Shown: one piece after another, positions 17,622-25,782 of the stretch
How positions within the stretch are numbered: the first letter of the stretch is position 1
Layout: each line of letters starts with the position of its first letter
From: Pseudaminobacter sp047739745
Lineage (GTDB): Bacteria; Pseudomonadota; Alphaproteobacteria; Rhizobiales; Rhizobiaceae
Length of the DNA: 64,000 bases
Reading direction: 5' to 3'
Assembly (NCBI RefSeq): GCF_047739745.1
Contig: NZ_JBLLVA010000001.1
Coordinates: 310,001 to 374,000, forward strand
Program-made: the position numbers and the translations under genes
Notes under the pieces: model-generated
The model's input: the letters and a program-made list of their open reading frames with translations, nothing else
Databases searched by the model: none
Told to the model about the DNA's origin: nothing

Positions 17622-17784
17622 TCGTCGGTTCCGAAAGGAATCAATAGGGAATGCGGCACGGGCAGAAATGCCCAAAACCGCAGCTGCCCCCGCAACTGTG
17701 CGCGGCTAGCTCTCTCCAATGCCACTGGGGTTCTCGGGAAGGCGGGGAAGGGCGGTGATCCGCGAGCCAGGAGACCTGCCGGCG
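17622..17784 (+). promoter_or_regulatory. cobalamin riboswitch
   Basis: A cobalamin aptamer precedes cbtB. Conserved elements appear in the usual order: a GGAAtcAAtAGGGAA-type paired element near 17637-17651, the core GCTGCCCCCGCAACTGTG near 17684-17701, and the B12 box GCCAGGAGACCTGCC at 17766-17780. It should shut down the cobalt uptake and cobalamin genes downstream when adenosylcobalamin is plentiful. The exact outer borders of the P1 stem were not resolved. Confidence 0.95.
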
Positions 17785-17831
17785 ACATGACATATCTCAA
17801 TGCCCTCGGGTGGAGGGTGAAAGGACATGAA

Positions 17832-18008
17832 ATGAACGCGACGTCTTCGTCTCTCGCCACAACAGGTTTTGCTTCGCGCGCCATGCAGCTTGCGCTTGCC
17901 GGCCTGCTCGGCGTCTTCGTTATCGGCTTCGTCGGCTTTTCGCATATGGAAGCGGTCCATAATGCCGGCCACGACTATCGCCACTCGATGGCGTTTCCCT
18001 GCCACTAA
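17832..18008 (+). CDS. cbtB: cobalt transporter subunit CbtB
   Basis: CbtB is the small subunit of a cobalt uptake system controlled by cobalamin. The 58-residue protein has one predicted membrane helix (about residues 16-36) and the family-typical C-terminal histidine cluster (HMEAVHNAGHDYRHSMAFPCH) thought to bind metal. The ATG at 17832 follows an aaagga site; an earlier ATG at 17787 sits within the end of the riboswitch region and is less likely. It is the first gene after the riboswitch and is followed after 15 bases by cbtA. Confidence 0.92.
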   Translation: MNATSSSLATTGFASRAMQLALAGLLGVFVIGFVGFSHMEAVHNAGHDYRHSMAFPCH

Positions 18009-18023
18009 CGAAAGATCGCTCCC

Positions 18024-18782
18024 ATGACATTGTTTCGTAACGTCGTGTTCATCGCGGCGCTCGCCGGCCTATTGTCCGGACTGATCATGACGGCCATGCA
18101 GGCCTATGCCACCGTTCCCCTGATTCTGAAGGCCGAAACTTTCGAAAATGCCGGCGGTGGGCATGACCATGGCGCCGTTTCGCCTGAGGCAGCGGAAGCT
18201 GGGCATTCGCATGATGCGGCCACACCCGCTCATGAGCATGACGGGGAGGGCTGGGCTCCGGCCGACGGCTTCGAGCGCTTTGCCTTCACCGCGCTTGCCA
18301 ATATCGTCACCGGCATCGGCTTTGCCCTGGTTCTGGTTGCGGCTTCGGAACTGACGGGCGGCATCGCCAACTGGCGTCGGGGGATTTTCTGGGGCTTTGC
18401 CGGTTTTGCCGTGTTCACACTGGCGCCGGGTCTCGGCCTGCCACCGGAATTGCCGGCCATGCCTGCGGCCGATCTTGCGGCCCGCCAGGCCTGGTGGATC
18501 GGCACGGTCGCCGCCACGGCCGCCGGCCTGTGGCTGATCGCCTTCCGGTCATCGATGGTGCTGTCGCTTATCGGCGTGGCGTTGATGATCGCGCCGCATA
18601 TCATCGGCGCGCCGCAGCCCGACAGCCATGAATCGCCGGTTCCCGTCGATCTGCACCACCAGTTCGTCGTCGCCGTGACGGTGACCAACCTGATCTTCTG
18701 GGTGGTGCTGGGGGCTGCGGTCGGGGTTTTCCGCGCTCGCTTCTCAGGCGCGGCCGCCAATTGGCGCGACAGTTTTGCCTGA
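18024..18782 (+). CDS. cbtA: cobalt transporter subunit CbtA
   Basis: CbtA is the larger membrane subunit of the cobalamin-regulated cobalt transporter. It has 252 residues with an N-terminal helix carrying FIAALAGLLSGLIMTAMQ, a His-rich soluble loop at about residues 45-75 (several GHDH and HSHD-like pairs) suited to metal binding, and further helices including the LGLPPELPAMPAADL motif of the family. Its last bases overlap the start of cobU, which supports one operon under the riboswitch. Confidence 0.92.
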   Translation: MTLFRNVVFIAALAGLLSGLIMTAMQAYATVPLILKAETFENAGGGHDHGAVSPEAAEAGHSHDAATPAHEHDGEGWAPADGFERFAFTALANIVTGIGFALVLVAASELTGGIANWRRGIFWGFAGFAVFTLAPGLGLPPELPAMPAADLAARQAWWIGTVAATAAGLWLIAFRSSMVLSLIGVALMIAPHIIGAPQPDSHESPVPVDLHHQFVVAVTVTNLIFWVVLGAAVGVFRARFSGAAANWRDSFA

Positions 18783-19287
18783 GGCCAAGCTGACCTTCCT
18801 GCTTGGCGGCGCCCGCTCCGGCAAGAGCGCGCAAGCCGAGCGGCTGGTTGCCGCCTATCCCGCGCCGTGGATCTACATAGCCACGGCGCAGAGCCTTGAC
18901 GATGAGATGGCCGAGCGTATCGCCATGCATCGGGCGCAGCGCGCGGAGGGCTGGATCACCATCGACGCACCGCTCGATCTTGTGGGTGCGATCGGTGACG
19001 TGCCGGATGGCCGCCCGCTGCTGGTGGATTGCCTGACTCTGTGGCTCACCAACCATCTGCTTGCCGGGCACGATCTCGAGCAAGAATGCGAGCGGCTGGA
19101 AAGCGCGCTGGCGGCACCTCGGGGGCCTTGGTTCGTCGTCGCCAATGAAGTCGGCCTCGGGATCGTTCCGGACAATGCTCTGGCGCGCAAATTCCGCGAC
19201 GCCGCCGGCCGCCTCAACCAGCGGGTTGCGGCGCGCGCAAACTCCGTATCGTTCATGGTGGCGGGGCTGCCGCTTCAGGTGAAATGA
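18775..19287 (+). CDS. cobU: bifunctional adenosylcobinamide kinase / adenosylcobinamide-phosphate guanylyltransferase
   Basis: CobU (CobP) phosphorylates adenosylcobinamide and converts it to GDP-cobinamide in the late nucleotide-loop assembly of vitamin B12. The 170-residue protein starts with the P-loop LLGGARSGKSAQAE and contains LVDCLTLWLTN and FVVANEVGLGIVP, all family signatures. The start is a TTG at 18775 that overlaps the last eight bases of cbtA; no ATG gives the P-loop-containing N-terminus, so coupling to cbtA translation is likely. cobO follows one base after the stop. Confidence 0.93.
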   Translation: MPEAKLTFLLGGARSGKSAQAERLVAAYPAPWIYIATAQSLDDEMAERIAMHRAQRAEGWITIDAPLDLVGAIGDVPDGRPLLVDCLTLWLTNHLLAGHDLEQECERLESALAAPRGPWFVVANEVGLGIVPDNALARKFRDAAGRLNQRVAARANSVSFMVAGLPLQVK

Positions 19288-19288
19288 C

Positions 19289-19903
19289 ATGAAGAATATC
19301 GACGAAAAGGAAGCCGAGCGCCACAAGGCCAAGATGGTCAAGCGCAAGGCGGTTCAGGATGCGGAAGTTGCCGGCAAGACGGTCGAGAAGGGTTTGCTGA
19401 TCGTCAATACCGGTCCTGGCAAGGGCAAATCGACGGCGGCTTTCGGCCTCGCGCTGCGCATGCTCGGCCATGGCCGGCGCGTCGGTGTCGTCCAGTTCAT
19501 AAAGGGCGCCTGGCACACCGGCGAAAAGGATGCCTTCGCCGCCTTCGGCGACAAGCTCGTATGGCACACGATGGGCGAGGGCTTTACCTGGGAAACCCAG
19601 GACATCGAGCGCGATGTCGCTGCTGCAGCGGCGGCGTGGGGCAAGGCCGTCGAACTGATGACCGATCCGACGATCAGCCTCGTTGTGCTCGACGAATTGA
19701 ACATCGCGCTGCGCTACGATTATCTCGACCTGGACAAGGTTGTCTCGACCTTGCGGGGCCGCCGCGAGGGGCTGCATGTCGTGGTCACCGGCCGAAATGC
19801 CAAGCAATCATTGATCGATGCGGCGGACCTCGTCACCGAAATGGGAGCCGTGAAGCACCATTTCTCGGCGGGCGTGAAGGCGCAGCAGGGAATAGAGTTC
19901 TAG
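19289..19903 (+). CDS. cobO: cob(I)yrinic acid a,c-diamide adenosyltransferase
   Basis: CobO attaches the adenosyl group of ATP to the cobalt of corrinoids. The 204-residue protein has the P-loop NTGPGKGKSTAAFGLALRM at about residue 45 and the signatures GVVQFIKGAW and VVLDELNIALRYDYL typical of the CobO/BtuR family. The N-terminal 40 residues are charged. It lies one base after cobU and is convergent with cbiB, whose stop is 12 bases away. Confidence 0.95.
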   Translation: MKNIDEKEAERHKAKMVKRKAVQDAEVAGKTVEKGLLIVNTGPGKGKSTAAFGLALRMLGHGRRVGVVQFIKGAWHTGEKDAFAAFGDKLVWHTMGEGFTWETQDIERDVAAAAAAWGKAVELMTDPTISLVVLDELNIALRYDYLDLDKVVSTLRGRREGLHVVVTGRNAKQSLIDAADLVTEMGAVKHHFSAGVKAQQGIEF

Positions 19904-19914
19904 CCGGGGTTCTT

Positions 19915-20883
19915 TCAGCCGAATATCGCGCCTGCGCCCGCAGCTATGCCGAACAGTGCGATCAACAGCATGTCGGCTGTCCAGTAGAGCCGAAGTGCCT
20001 GCCGGATGTCGGCGGCATTCGCCTCGCGCTTTCCGTCGCCCATCGTGGCGTCGTCCACGGTGACGCCGCCATAGATGCGGGGGCCGGCAAGGGAGAGGCC
20101 GAGGGCTCCGGCCATCGCGGCTTCCGGCCAACCGGCGTTGGGGGAGCGATGTTTCCGGGCATCGCGCCGGATCGCGCGCCAGGCCCCCGCAGGGTTTGCG
20201 CCCGGCAAGATGATGGCGGCGACAACCAGAAGCACCGCCGTCAGCCGCGAAGCCGGCAGGTTGACGAGATCGTCGAAGCGCGCCGCAGCCCAGCCGAACG
20301 CCTCATGGCGCGGGGTGCGGTGGCCGATCATGCTGTCGGCGGTGTTGGCGGCCTTGTAGGCGAGCCCGGCGGTCAGCCCACCGGCGCCGAGCCAGAATGC
20401 CGGCGCAACGATGCCGTCGGAGAAGTTTTCGGCCAGGCTTTCGATCGCCGCGCGCGAGACGCCTGCCTCGTCAAGCTGGTCGGGATCACGACCGACGATC
20501 TGCGATACCGCCTGTCTGCCGCCCGGCAATCCGCCGCTCTCCAGCGCGTCGGCGACGGCTTTGACATGACTGGCAAGGCTGCGCTGGGCAAGCAGGCTGC
20601 TGGCAAGGATGGCGGTTGCGACTATGCCGAGCGGTAACGATGCAAGGATCGTTTCTAGGAAAAATCCAATGCTTGCCGGCACGGCAACCAGCGCGACCAG
20701 CGCCGCCACGCCCGAAATGCGGCGCCAATTGTCGGTATGGGTGGCGCGATTTAGGTGGTGGTCGAGGAAAGAGATGAACTTGCCGATCCAGATCACCGGA
20801 TGGCCGATTGCGCGCACGAGCCGATCCGGATAACCGAGACCCAGTTCCGCAAGAAGCGACAAGAAGGCGAGCAGAACGAACAT
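19915..20883 (-). CDS. cbiB: adenosylcobinamide-phosphate synthase (CbiB/CobD)
   Basis: This integral membrane protein joins (R)-1-amino-2-propanol phosphate to adenosylcobyric acid. The 322-residue length is typical. Visible family blocks are GYPDRLVRAIGHPVIWIGKFISFLDHHLN, the central SLAENFSDGIVAPAFWLGAGGLTAGLAYKAANTADSMIGHR, and the C-terminal SPNAGWPEAAMAGALGLSLAGPRIYGG. It is divergent from cobC: the two start regions overlap head-to-head within a few bases, so their promoters must lie inside each other's coding region or transcription is shared in an unusual way. Confidence 0.94.
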   Translation of the reverse strand: MFVLLAFLSLLAELGLGYPDRLVRAIGHPVIWIGKFISFLDHHLNRATHTDNWRRISGVAALVALVAVPASIGFFLETILASLPLGIVATAILASSLLAQRSLASHVKAVADALESGGLPGGRQAVSQIVGRDPDQLDEAGVSRAAIESLAENFSDGIVAPAFWLGAGGLTAGLAYKAANTADSMIGHRTPRHEAFGWAAARFDDLVNLPASRLTAVLLVVAAIILPGANPAGAWRAIRRDARKHRSPNAGWPEAAMAGALGLSLAGPRIYGGVTVDDATMGDGKREANAADIRQALRLYWTADMLLIALFGIAAGAGAIFG

Positions 20884-20905
20884 GGCGCTTGAGAACAGGA
20901 GTTGG

Positions 20906-21943
20906 ATGGCAGCGGTGAGCGATCACGGCGGCAGTCTTGCCCGGGCAGCCGCGCTGTTTCCTCACGCGCCGCTACCCTGGATCGATCTTTCGACCGGGAT
21001 CAATCCGCACTCTTATCCGCTTTTCGATCTGCCGGCCACCGCGTTGCGACGGCTCCCGGAAGCAGCGCGCGTGCGCGAACTGACAGGCGTTGCGGCGCTC
21101 GCCTATGGCGCGCCTTCGGCGGAACATGTGACTGCCGCCCCCGGTACGCAGATTCTTCTGCCCCGCGTCGCCTCGCTGGTGAAGCCGGGCCGGGCTTTTG
21201 TGCTCGGGCCGACCTATGCCGAGCATGCGCGCGCTGCGGCAATCGCCGGACACGCGGTGGCGGAGGTCGATAATTTCGAAGCACTTTACGCGGCCGATCT
21301 GGCGATAGTCGTCAATCCGAACAATCCCGACGGGCGGATCATTGGCCGCGAAAAGCTTCTCGATCTGGCGCGTGTGCTGAAAGGCAAGGGCGGTTTGCTG
21401 GCCGTCGACGAGGCGTTCATGGATGTCGGCCCGATGGACGAGCGTCTCGATGGGGATATTGCGGACGGCGGCATCGTCGTGCTGCGCTCCTTCGGAAAAT
21501 TCTACGGGCTTGCCGGACTGCGCCTTGGTTTTGCCGTTGCGGCGGTCTCGATCACGCAAAAACTGGAGGCCGAACTCGGGCCATGGGCGGTGGCGGGGCC
21601 GGCGCTGGAATATGGCATCAAGGCGCTTGGCGATACCGAATGGCGAGACGCAATGCGAAGCCGGCTCGCGGGGGAGGCCGCACGGCTCGATGAACTGCTT
21701 GGCCGTTTCGGCATCCCGGTTGTCGGCGGCACCAGCCTGTTCCGCTTCATTGTCTCGAATGATGCCGCGAGCCTGTTTGCAGAACTTGGCAGCCGGGGCA
21801 TACTGCTGCGAAAATTCGCTTGGAATTCTTCAGCGCTTCGAATCGGCCTGCCGGCGGCGGAAAGCGAATGGCAGCGCCTTGAAATCGCTCTGTCGACCTG
21901 GGCAGCCATGCGTGGCGCGAACCACAAGGAGACCTCATCGTGA
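20906..21943 (+). CDS. cobC: threonine-phosphate decarboxylase
   Basis: This PLP enzyme of the class I aminotransferase fold produces (R)-1-amino-2-propanol phosphate, the substrate of CbiB. The 345-residue protein shows DHGGSLARAAALFP at the N-terminus, IDLSTGINP, the VVNPNNPDGRII motif and the PLP lysine in LRSFGKFYGLAGLRLGF. The ATG at 20906 was preferred to 20882 because an aggag site lies directly before it and the product starts with the family N-terminus. The stop overlaps the GTG of the phosphatase gene that follows. Confidence 0.93.
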   Translation: MAAVSDHGGSLARAAALFPHAPLPWIDLSTGINPHSYPLFDLPATALRRLPEAARVRELTGVAALAYGAPSAEHVTAAPGTQILLPRVASLVKPGRAFVLGPTYAEHARAAAIAGHAVAEVDNFEALYAADLAIVVNPNNPDGRIIGREKLLDLARVLKGKGGLLAVDEAFMDVGPMDERLDGDIADGGIVVLRSFGKFYGLAGLRLGFAVAAVSITQKLEAELGPWAVAGPALEYGIKALGDTEWRDAMRSRLAGEAARLDELLGRFGIPVVGGTSLFRFIVSNDAASLFAELGSRGILLRKFAWNSSALRIGLPAAESEWQRLEIALSTWAAMRGANHKETSS

Positions 21944-22449
21944 TTTATGTCTGTCCGCTGTCCAAACTGGACGAGACGGTGGTTCGCGTCGGGGCACGGC
22001 AACTCGTTTCCCTGCTGAACGCCGGCACGCCGATGACGCGGCCATCGGCAATTTTGGAGCACGACCATCTCCTCATGGCCATGCACGATATCGCCGAGCC
22101 GCAGGAGGGCATGACCTCGCCCGGTGAGGAGCACGTGCGCCACTTGCTGAAGTTTGCGGCGCGTTGGGATCGAACGCGCCCCCTGGTGATCAATTGCTAT
22201 GCCGGCATCAGCCGCTCGACGGCCAGCGCCTATATCATCGCATCGGCGCTTTCGCCGAAGCGGGACGAGGCGGAACTGGCCACCACTTTGAGGCAGATGT
22301 CGCCATCGGCGACGCCCAATCCGCTCCTCGTCGCGATGGCGGACCGGGTTCTCGGGCGCGGCGGACGCATGGTAGAGGCAATCAAGGCTATCGGACGCGG
22401 TGCCGAAGCTTTCGAAGGAACGCCGTTTGCACTGAAGATCGATCTTTAA
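21940..22449 (+). CDS. protein tyrosine phosphatase-like protein in the cobalamin locus
   Basis: This 169-residue protein carries a cysteine-phosphatase P-loop, NCYAGISRSTASAYI (the C-X5-R-S/T pattern with flanking aliphatic residues), so it has the fold of dual-specificity/tyrosine phosphatases. The start is a GTG overlapping the cobC stop by four bases with an aaggag site upstream, so it is translated with the cobalamin genes. Whether it dephosphorylates a protein or a cobalamin intermediate such as a phosphorylated nucleotide-loop precursor is not known. Confidence 0.8.
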   Translation: MIYVCPLSKLDETVVRVGARQLVSLLNAGTPMTRPSAILEHDHLLMAMHDIAEPQEGMTSPGEEHVRHLLKFAARWDRTRPLVINCYAGISRSTASAYIIASALSPKRDEAELATTLRQMSPSATPNPLLVAMADRVLGRGGRMVEAIKAIGRGAEAFEGTPFALKIDL

Positions 22450-22458
22450 TCAGGCGGC

Positions 22459-23259
22459 TCAGGTCAGCCAGTCGGCAGGCTTTGCCTTGCGCACGTCCTT
22501 GAGCAGACGCACGAACCCCTCTGCCATATGCGCGGCTGTCAGCCGGCCTTTCTCGGCTGTTGCGGCGGCGGCGTTGCCGACGACGCCATTCGGGTTGAGG
22601 TCGGTGGCGATCCAGGCGAAGGCGTGGGGGCTTTGATGCCGCAGCAGATCGAATTCACGCTCGGCTTTGGTCACGTTCGAGGCGAAATCCTCGGCCTTGC
22701 CCATATCGACGAGGTCAGGCCTGAAGTGCAGCATCAATGAGGTTTCCACATCGCCGCCATGGATGCCGCGGCGCAGTTCAAGCTCGCTGAACAGCCCATC
22801 CGGCCGGCCGAATCTCTCCCAGCTTGTCTTGACCGCGAGCATATTGAACCGCACCCGCAGGTTTCGCGTGATGATGCCGATGATCTCCTCATTGCCGCCA
22901 TGCGAATTGACGACGACCAGCTTTTTCACGCCGGCTCGCGCAATGGACGCGCCGAGTTCCGTCCAGGCCTCGATCAGCGTCGCGGGCGGCAGAGTGAGCG
23001 TTCCGGGCGCATAGAGATGCTCGTCGGATTTCCCGACTGCCTGGACCGGGAGGATCCGTATATCGAGATTGGCGGGTAATCGCGCGATGACCTCGTCCAA
23101 CATGCCGTGCATGATGGCCGTGTCGGTGGAAACCGGCAGATGCGGACCATGCTGCTCGATGGCGGCCACCGGGAGCACGGCAATCGTCGCCTCCGGATCG
23201 ATCGTCGAAAACTCCGTCGTCTTGAAGTCGCCCCACCAGACCCGTCTTGCTTCGGCCAT
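22459..23259 (-). CDS. creatininase family protein
   Basis: This is a 266-residue hydrolase of the creatininase/creatinine amidohydrolase superfamily, which uses two metal ions to open or form amide bonds. Family signatures are visible: LPVAAIEQHGPHLPVSTD (metal-binding Glu and His), VNSHGGNEEIIG, and GGDVETSLMLHFRPDLV with metal-binding residues. The substrate cannot be told from sequence; members act on creatinine, mycofactocin or riboflavin precursors. Its place next to sarcosine/dimethylglycine-dehydrogenase-like genes fits a role in N-methyl compound breakdown (creatinine to creatine to sarcosine), but that is inference. Confidence 0.85.
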   Translation of the reverse strand: MAEARRVWWGDFKTTEFSTIDPEATIAVLPVAAIEQHGPHLPVSTDTAIMHGMLDEVIARLPANLDIRILPVQAVGKSDEHLYAPGTLTLPPATLIEAWTELGASIARAGVKKLVVVNSHGGNEEIIGIITRNLRVRFNMLAVKTSWERFGRPDGLFSELELRRGIHGGDVETSLMLHFRPDLVDMGKAEDFASNVTKAEREFDLLRHQSPHAFAWIATDLNPNGVVGNAAAATAEKGRLTAAHMAEGFVRLLKDVRKAKPADWLT

Positions 23260-23322
23260 GTCAAAATCCGGATTTGCCCGTTCGGTCCGACATTTAGCGG
23301 TTTCTGGCCGATGGGGCGAGGG

Positions 23323-25782
23323 CTAGATTCGCACCCTTTCGGATTTCGGGTCATACATGGGCTTCAGCGAGGCCTCCGCCTTGAACCGCTCGCCCGCAAT
23401 CTCAATCTCGTAGGACGAAGAAAGCATGTCCGCCTCGCTTTCGCCTTTTGCAGGGACGTAGCCAAGGCCGACCGCGCCGCCGAGATGGTGGCCGTAATTG
23501 CCCGAGGTGATCGTGCCGACGATTTTGCCGTCGCGAACGATCGCCTCATTGTGGAACAGCAGCGGCTCGGGATCGGTCAGCCGAAACTGCACGAGCCGGC
23601 GTGACAGGCCGGCCTCCTTCTTGCGCAGCACCGCATCGCGGCCGATGAAGTCGCCTTTTCCGGTCTTCACAGAAAAACCGAGCCCGGCTTCGAGCACGTG
23701 ATCCTCGTCGGTGATGTCGTGGCCGAAATGACGGTAGGCTTTTTCGATGCGGCAGGAATCCAGCGTGTGCAGGCCGCAGAGCTTCAGCCCGAGCTCCGCG
23801 CCCGCCTCCTCGATCGCTTCGAACACATGCGCTGCCTGATCGGTGGATACGTAAATTTCCCAGCCGAGTTCGCCGACATAGGTGACGCGGTGGGCGCGGG
23901 CCAGCCCAAACCCGATCTCGACTTCCTGAAACGTTCCGAATGGGTTGTTTTCGTTCGAAAAATCGTTCGGACTCACGCGTTGAATCAAGTCGCGCGATTT
24001 CGGTCCCATCAGACAGAGTACCGATTCGGCGGCGGTAACATCGGTGATGACCACGAATTCGTCGACAAGGTGCTTTCTCAACCATGCCAGATCGCGCTGC
24101 AGGGTTGCTCCCGGCACAACGGCCAGGAAGGCCGTTTCCGACAGGCGGGAGATGGTAAGATCGCTCTCGATGCCGCCGCGATTGTTCAGCATCTGCGTAT
24201 AGACGATCCTGCCCGGCGCGACATCGAGATCATTGGCGCAGAGGCGTTGCAGGAAGCTCAGTGCATCGCGGCCCTCGATCCTGATCTTGCCGAAAGAGGT
24301 CATGTCGAACAGGCCGACATGGTTGCGGACCGCGAGGTGCTCGTCGCGATTGTTGCCGAACCAGTTCTGTCGCTTCCATGAATAGCGATATTCGCGTTCC
24401 TGGTCTGGCCGTGCGAACCAATTGGCGCGTTCCCAGCCGGCGACTTCGCCGAAAACGGCGCCGCGTGCCTTCAGATGCTCGTGGATCGGCGAGCGGCGCA
24501 CGCCGCGCGAGGTGGCCATCTGGCGATAGGGAAAATGGTCAGCGTAGAGCAGGCCGAGCGTTTCGGACACGCGCTCCTTCAAATAGCTGCGGTTCTTCTG
24601 GAACGGTTGGGCGCGGCGAATATCCACCTCCCACAGGTCGAAGGGCGCTTCGCCGTCGTTGATCCATTGCGCCAGCGCCATGCCGGCGCCGCCGGAGGAG
24701 ACGATGCCGATGGAATTATAGCCTGCGGCGACCCAGTAGCCCTTCAGTTCAGGAGCTTCGCCGAGATAGTAGCGATCGTCGGGCGTGAAGCTTTCCGGTC
24801 CGTTGAAGAAGGTGTGAATGCCGGCGGTAGCCAGCATCGGCATGCGATTTACGCCCATTTCCAGGATCGGTTCGAAATGGGCGAAATCCTCCGGCAACTG
24901 GTCGAAGCAGAAGTCCTCGCGGATGCCCTCCATGCCCCACGGCTTGGCCTTGGGTTCGAAGGCACCGAGCATCATCTTGCCGGCATCTTCCTTGTAGTAT
25001 GCGCATTCATCCGGCACGCGCAGAACCGGCAGGCGCGACAGGCCGGGAATGGCTTCCGTGACGAGATAGAAATGCTCGCAGGCGTGCAGCGGCACAGTTA
25101 CGCCCGACATGGCGCCGAACTCGCGCGCCCACATGCCTGCGCAATTGATGACGATGTCGGTCTCGATCGTGCCCTGGTCCCCGCCTTGCGTCCAGGAAAC
25201 GCCGGTAACACGGCCGTCCTTGCGCTGGACGCCGGTAACTTTGACGCCCTCGATGATTTTTGCGCCGCGCTGGCGTGCGCCCTTGGCCAGCGCCATGGCG
25301 ATGTTGGCCGGATCGCATTGGCCATCCAGCGGAAGGTGTACCGCGCCGACGACGTCCGACACATTGAGATGCGGATACATCTCCTTGACTTCGCTCGGGG
25401 AAATTTCACGGACATCGACATCGAAGGCCCGCGCCACCGTCGCCTGCCGGTAGATTTCGTGCTTGCGTTCCTCGGTCAGCGCCACGGTGATCGAGCCGAC
25501 CTGGCGCATGCCGGTGGCGACGCCGGTTTCTTCCTCGAGCTTTACGTAAAGATCGGCGGAATATTTGGCGAGCCGCGTCATGTTCTGCGAGCCGCGCAAC
25601 TGGCCGATCAGCCCGGCGGCATGCCAGGTGGTGCCGCAGGTAAGCTGCTTGCGTTCCAAAAGCACGATGTCGGTCCAGCCGAGCTTGGCCAGATGATAGG
25701 CCACCGAACAGCCCGAGACGCCGCCACCTACGATGACGGCGCGGGCCTTGGAGGGAATGGAATTTGCGGCCGGGTTGCTCAT
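23323..25782 (-). CDS. dimethylglycine/sarcosine dehydrogenase-like flavoprotein (FAD-GcvT fusion), copy 1
   Basis: This is an 819-residue, two-part enzyme. Residues about 15-400 are a D-amino-acid-oxidase-type FAD domain with the dinucleotide motif VIVGGGVSGCS; His54 in TTWHAAGL sits where dimethylglycine dehydrogenases bind FAD covalently. Residues about 430-810 are GcvT-like folate-binding domains, which capture the released methyl as 5,10-methylene-tetrahydrofolate. The substrate is probably an N-methylated amine (dimethylglycine, sarcosine or similar). No signal peptide. Its start overlaps the stop of copy 2 (ATGA), so the two are coupled and made in fixed ratio. They are clearly related but not recent duplicates. 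Confidence 0.9.
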   Translation of the reverse strand: MSNPAANSIPSKARAVIVGGGVSGCSVAYHLAKLGWTDIVLLERKQLTCGTTWHAAGLIGQLRGSQNMTRLAKYSADLYVKLEEETGVATGMRQVGSITVALTEERKHEIYRQATVARAFDVDVREISPSEVKEMYPHLNVSDVVGAVHLPLDGQCDPANIAMALAKGARQRGAKIIEGVKVTGVQRKDGRVTGVSWTQGGDQGTIETDIVINCAGMWAREFGAMSGVTVPLHACEHFYLVTEAIPGLSRLPVLRVPDECAYYKEDAGKMMLGAFEPKAKPWGMEGIREDFCFDQLPEDFAHFEPILEMGVNRMPMLATAGIHTFFNGPESFTPDDRYYLGEAPELKGYWVAAGYNSIGIVSSGGAGMALAQWINDGEAPFDLWEVDIRRAQPFQKNRSYLKERVSETLGLLYADHFPYRQMATSRGVRRSPIHEHLKARGAVFGEVAGWERANWFARPDQEREYRYSWKRQNWFGNNRDEHLAVRNHVGLFDMTSFGKIRIEGRDALSFLQRLCANDLDVAPGRIVYTQMLNNRGGIESDLTISRLSETAFLAVVPGATLQRDLAWLRKHLVDEFVVITDVTAAESVLCLMGPKSRDLIQRVSPNDFSNENNPFGTFQEVEIGFGLARAHRVTYVGELGWEIYVSTDQAAHVFEAIEEAGAELGLKLCGLHTLDSCRIEKAYRHFGHDITDEDHVLEAGLGFSVKTGKGDFIGRDAVLRKKEAGLSRRLVQFRLTDPEPLLFHNEAIVRDGKIVGTITSGNYGHHLGGAVGLGYVPAKGESEADMLSSSYEIEIAGERFKAEASLKPMYDPKSERVRI

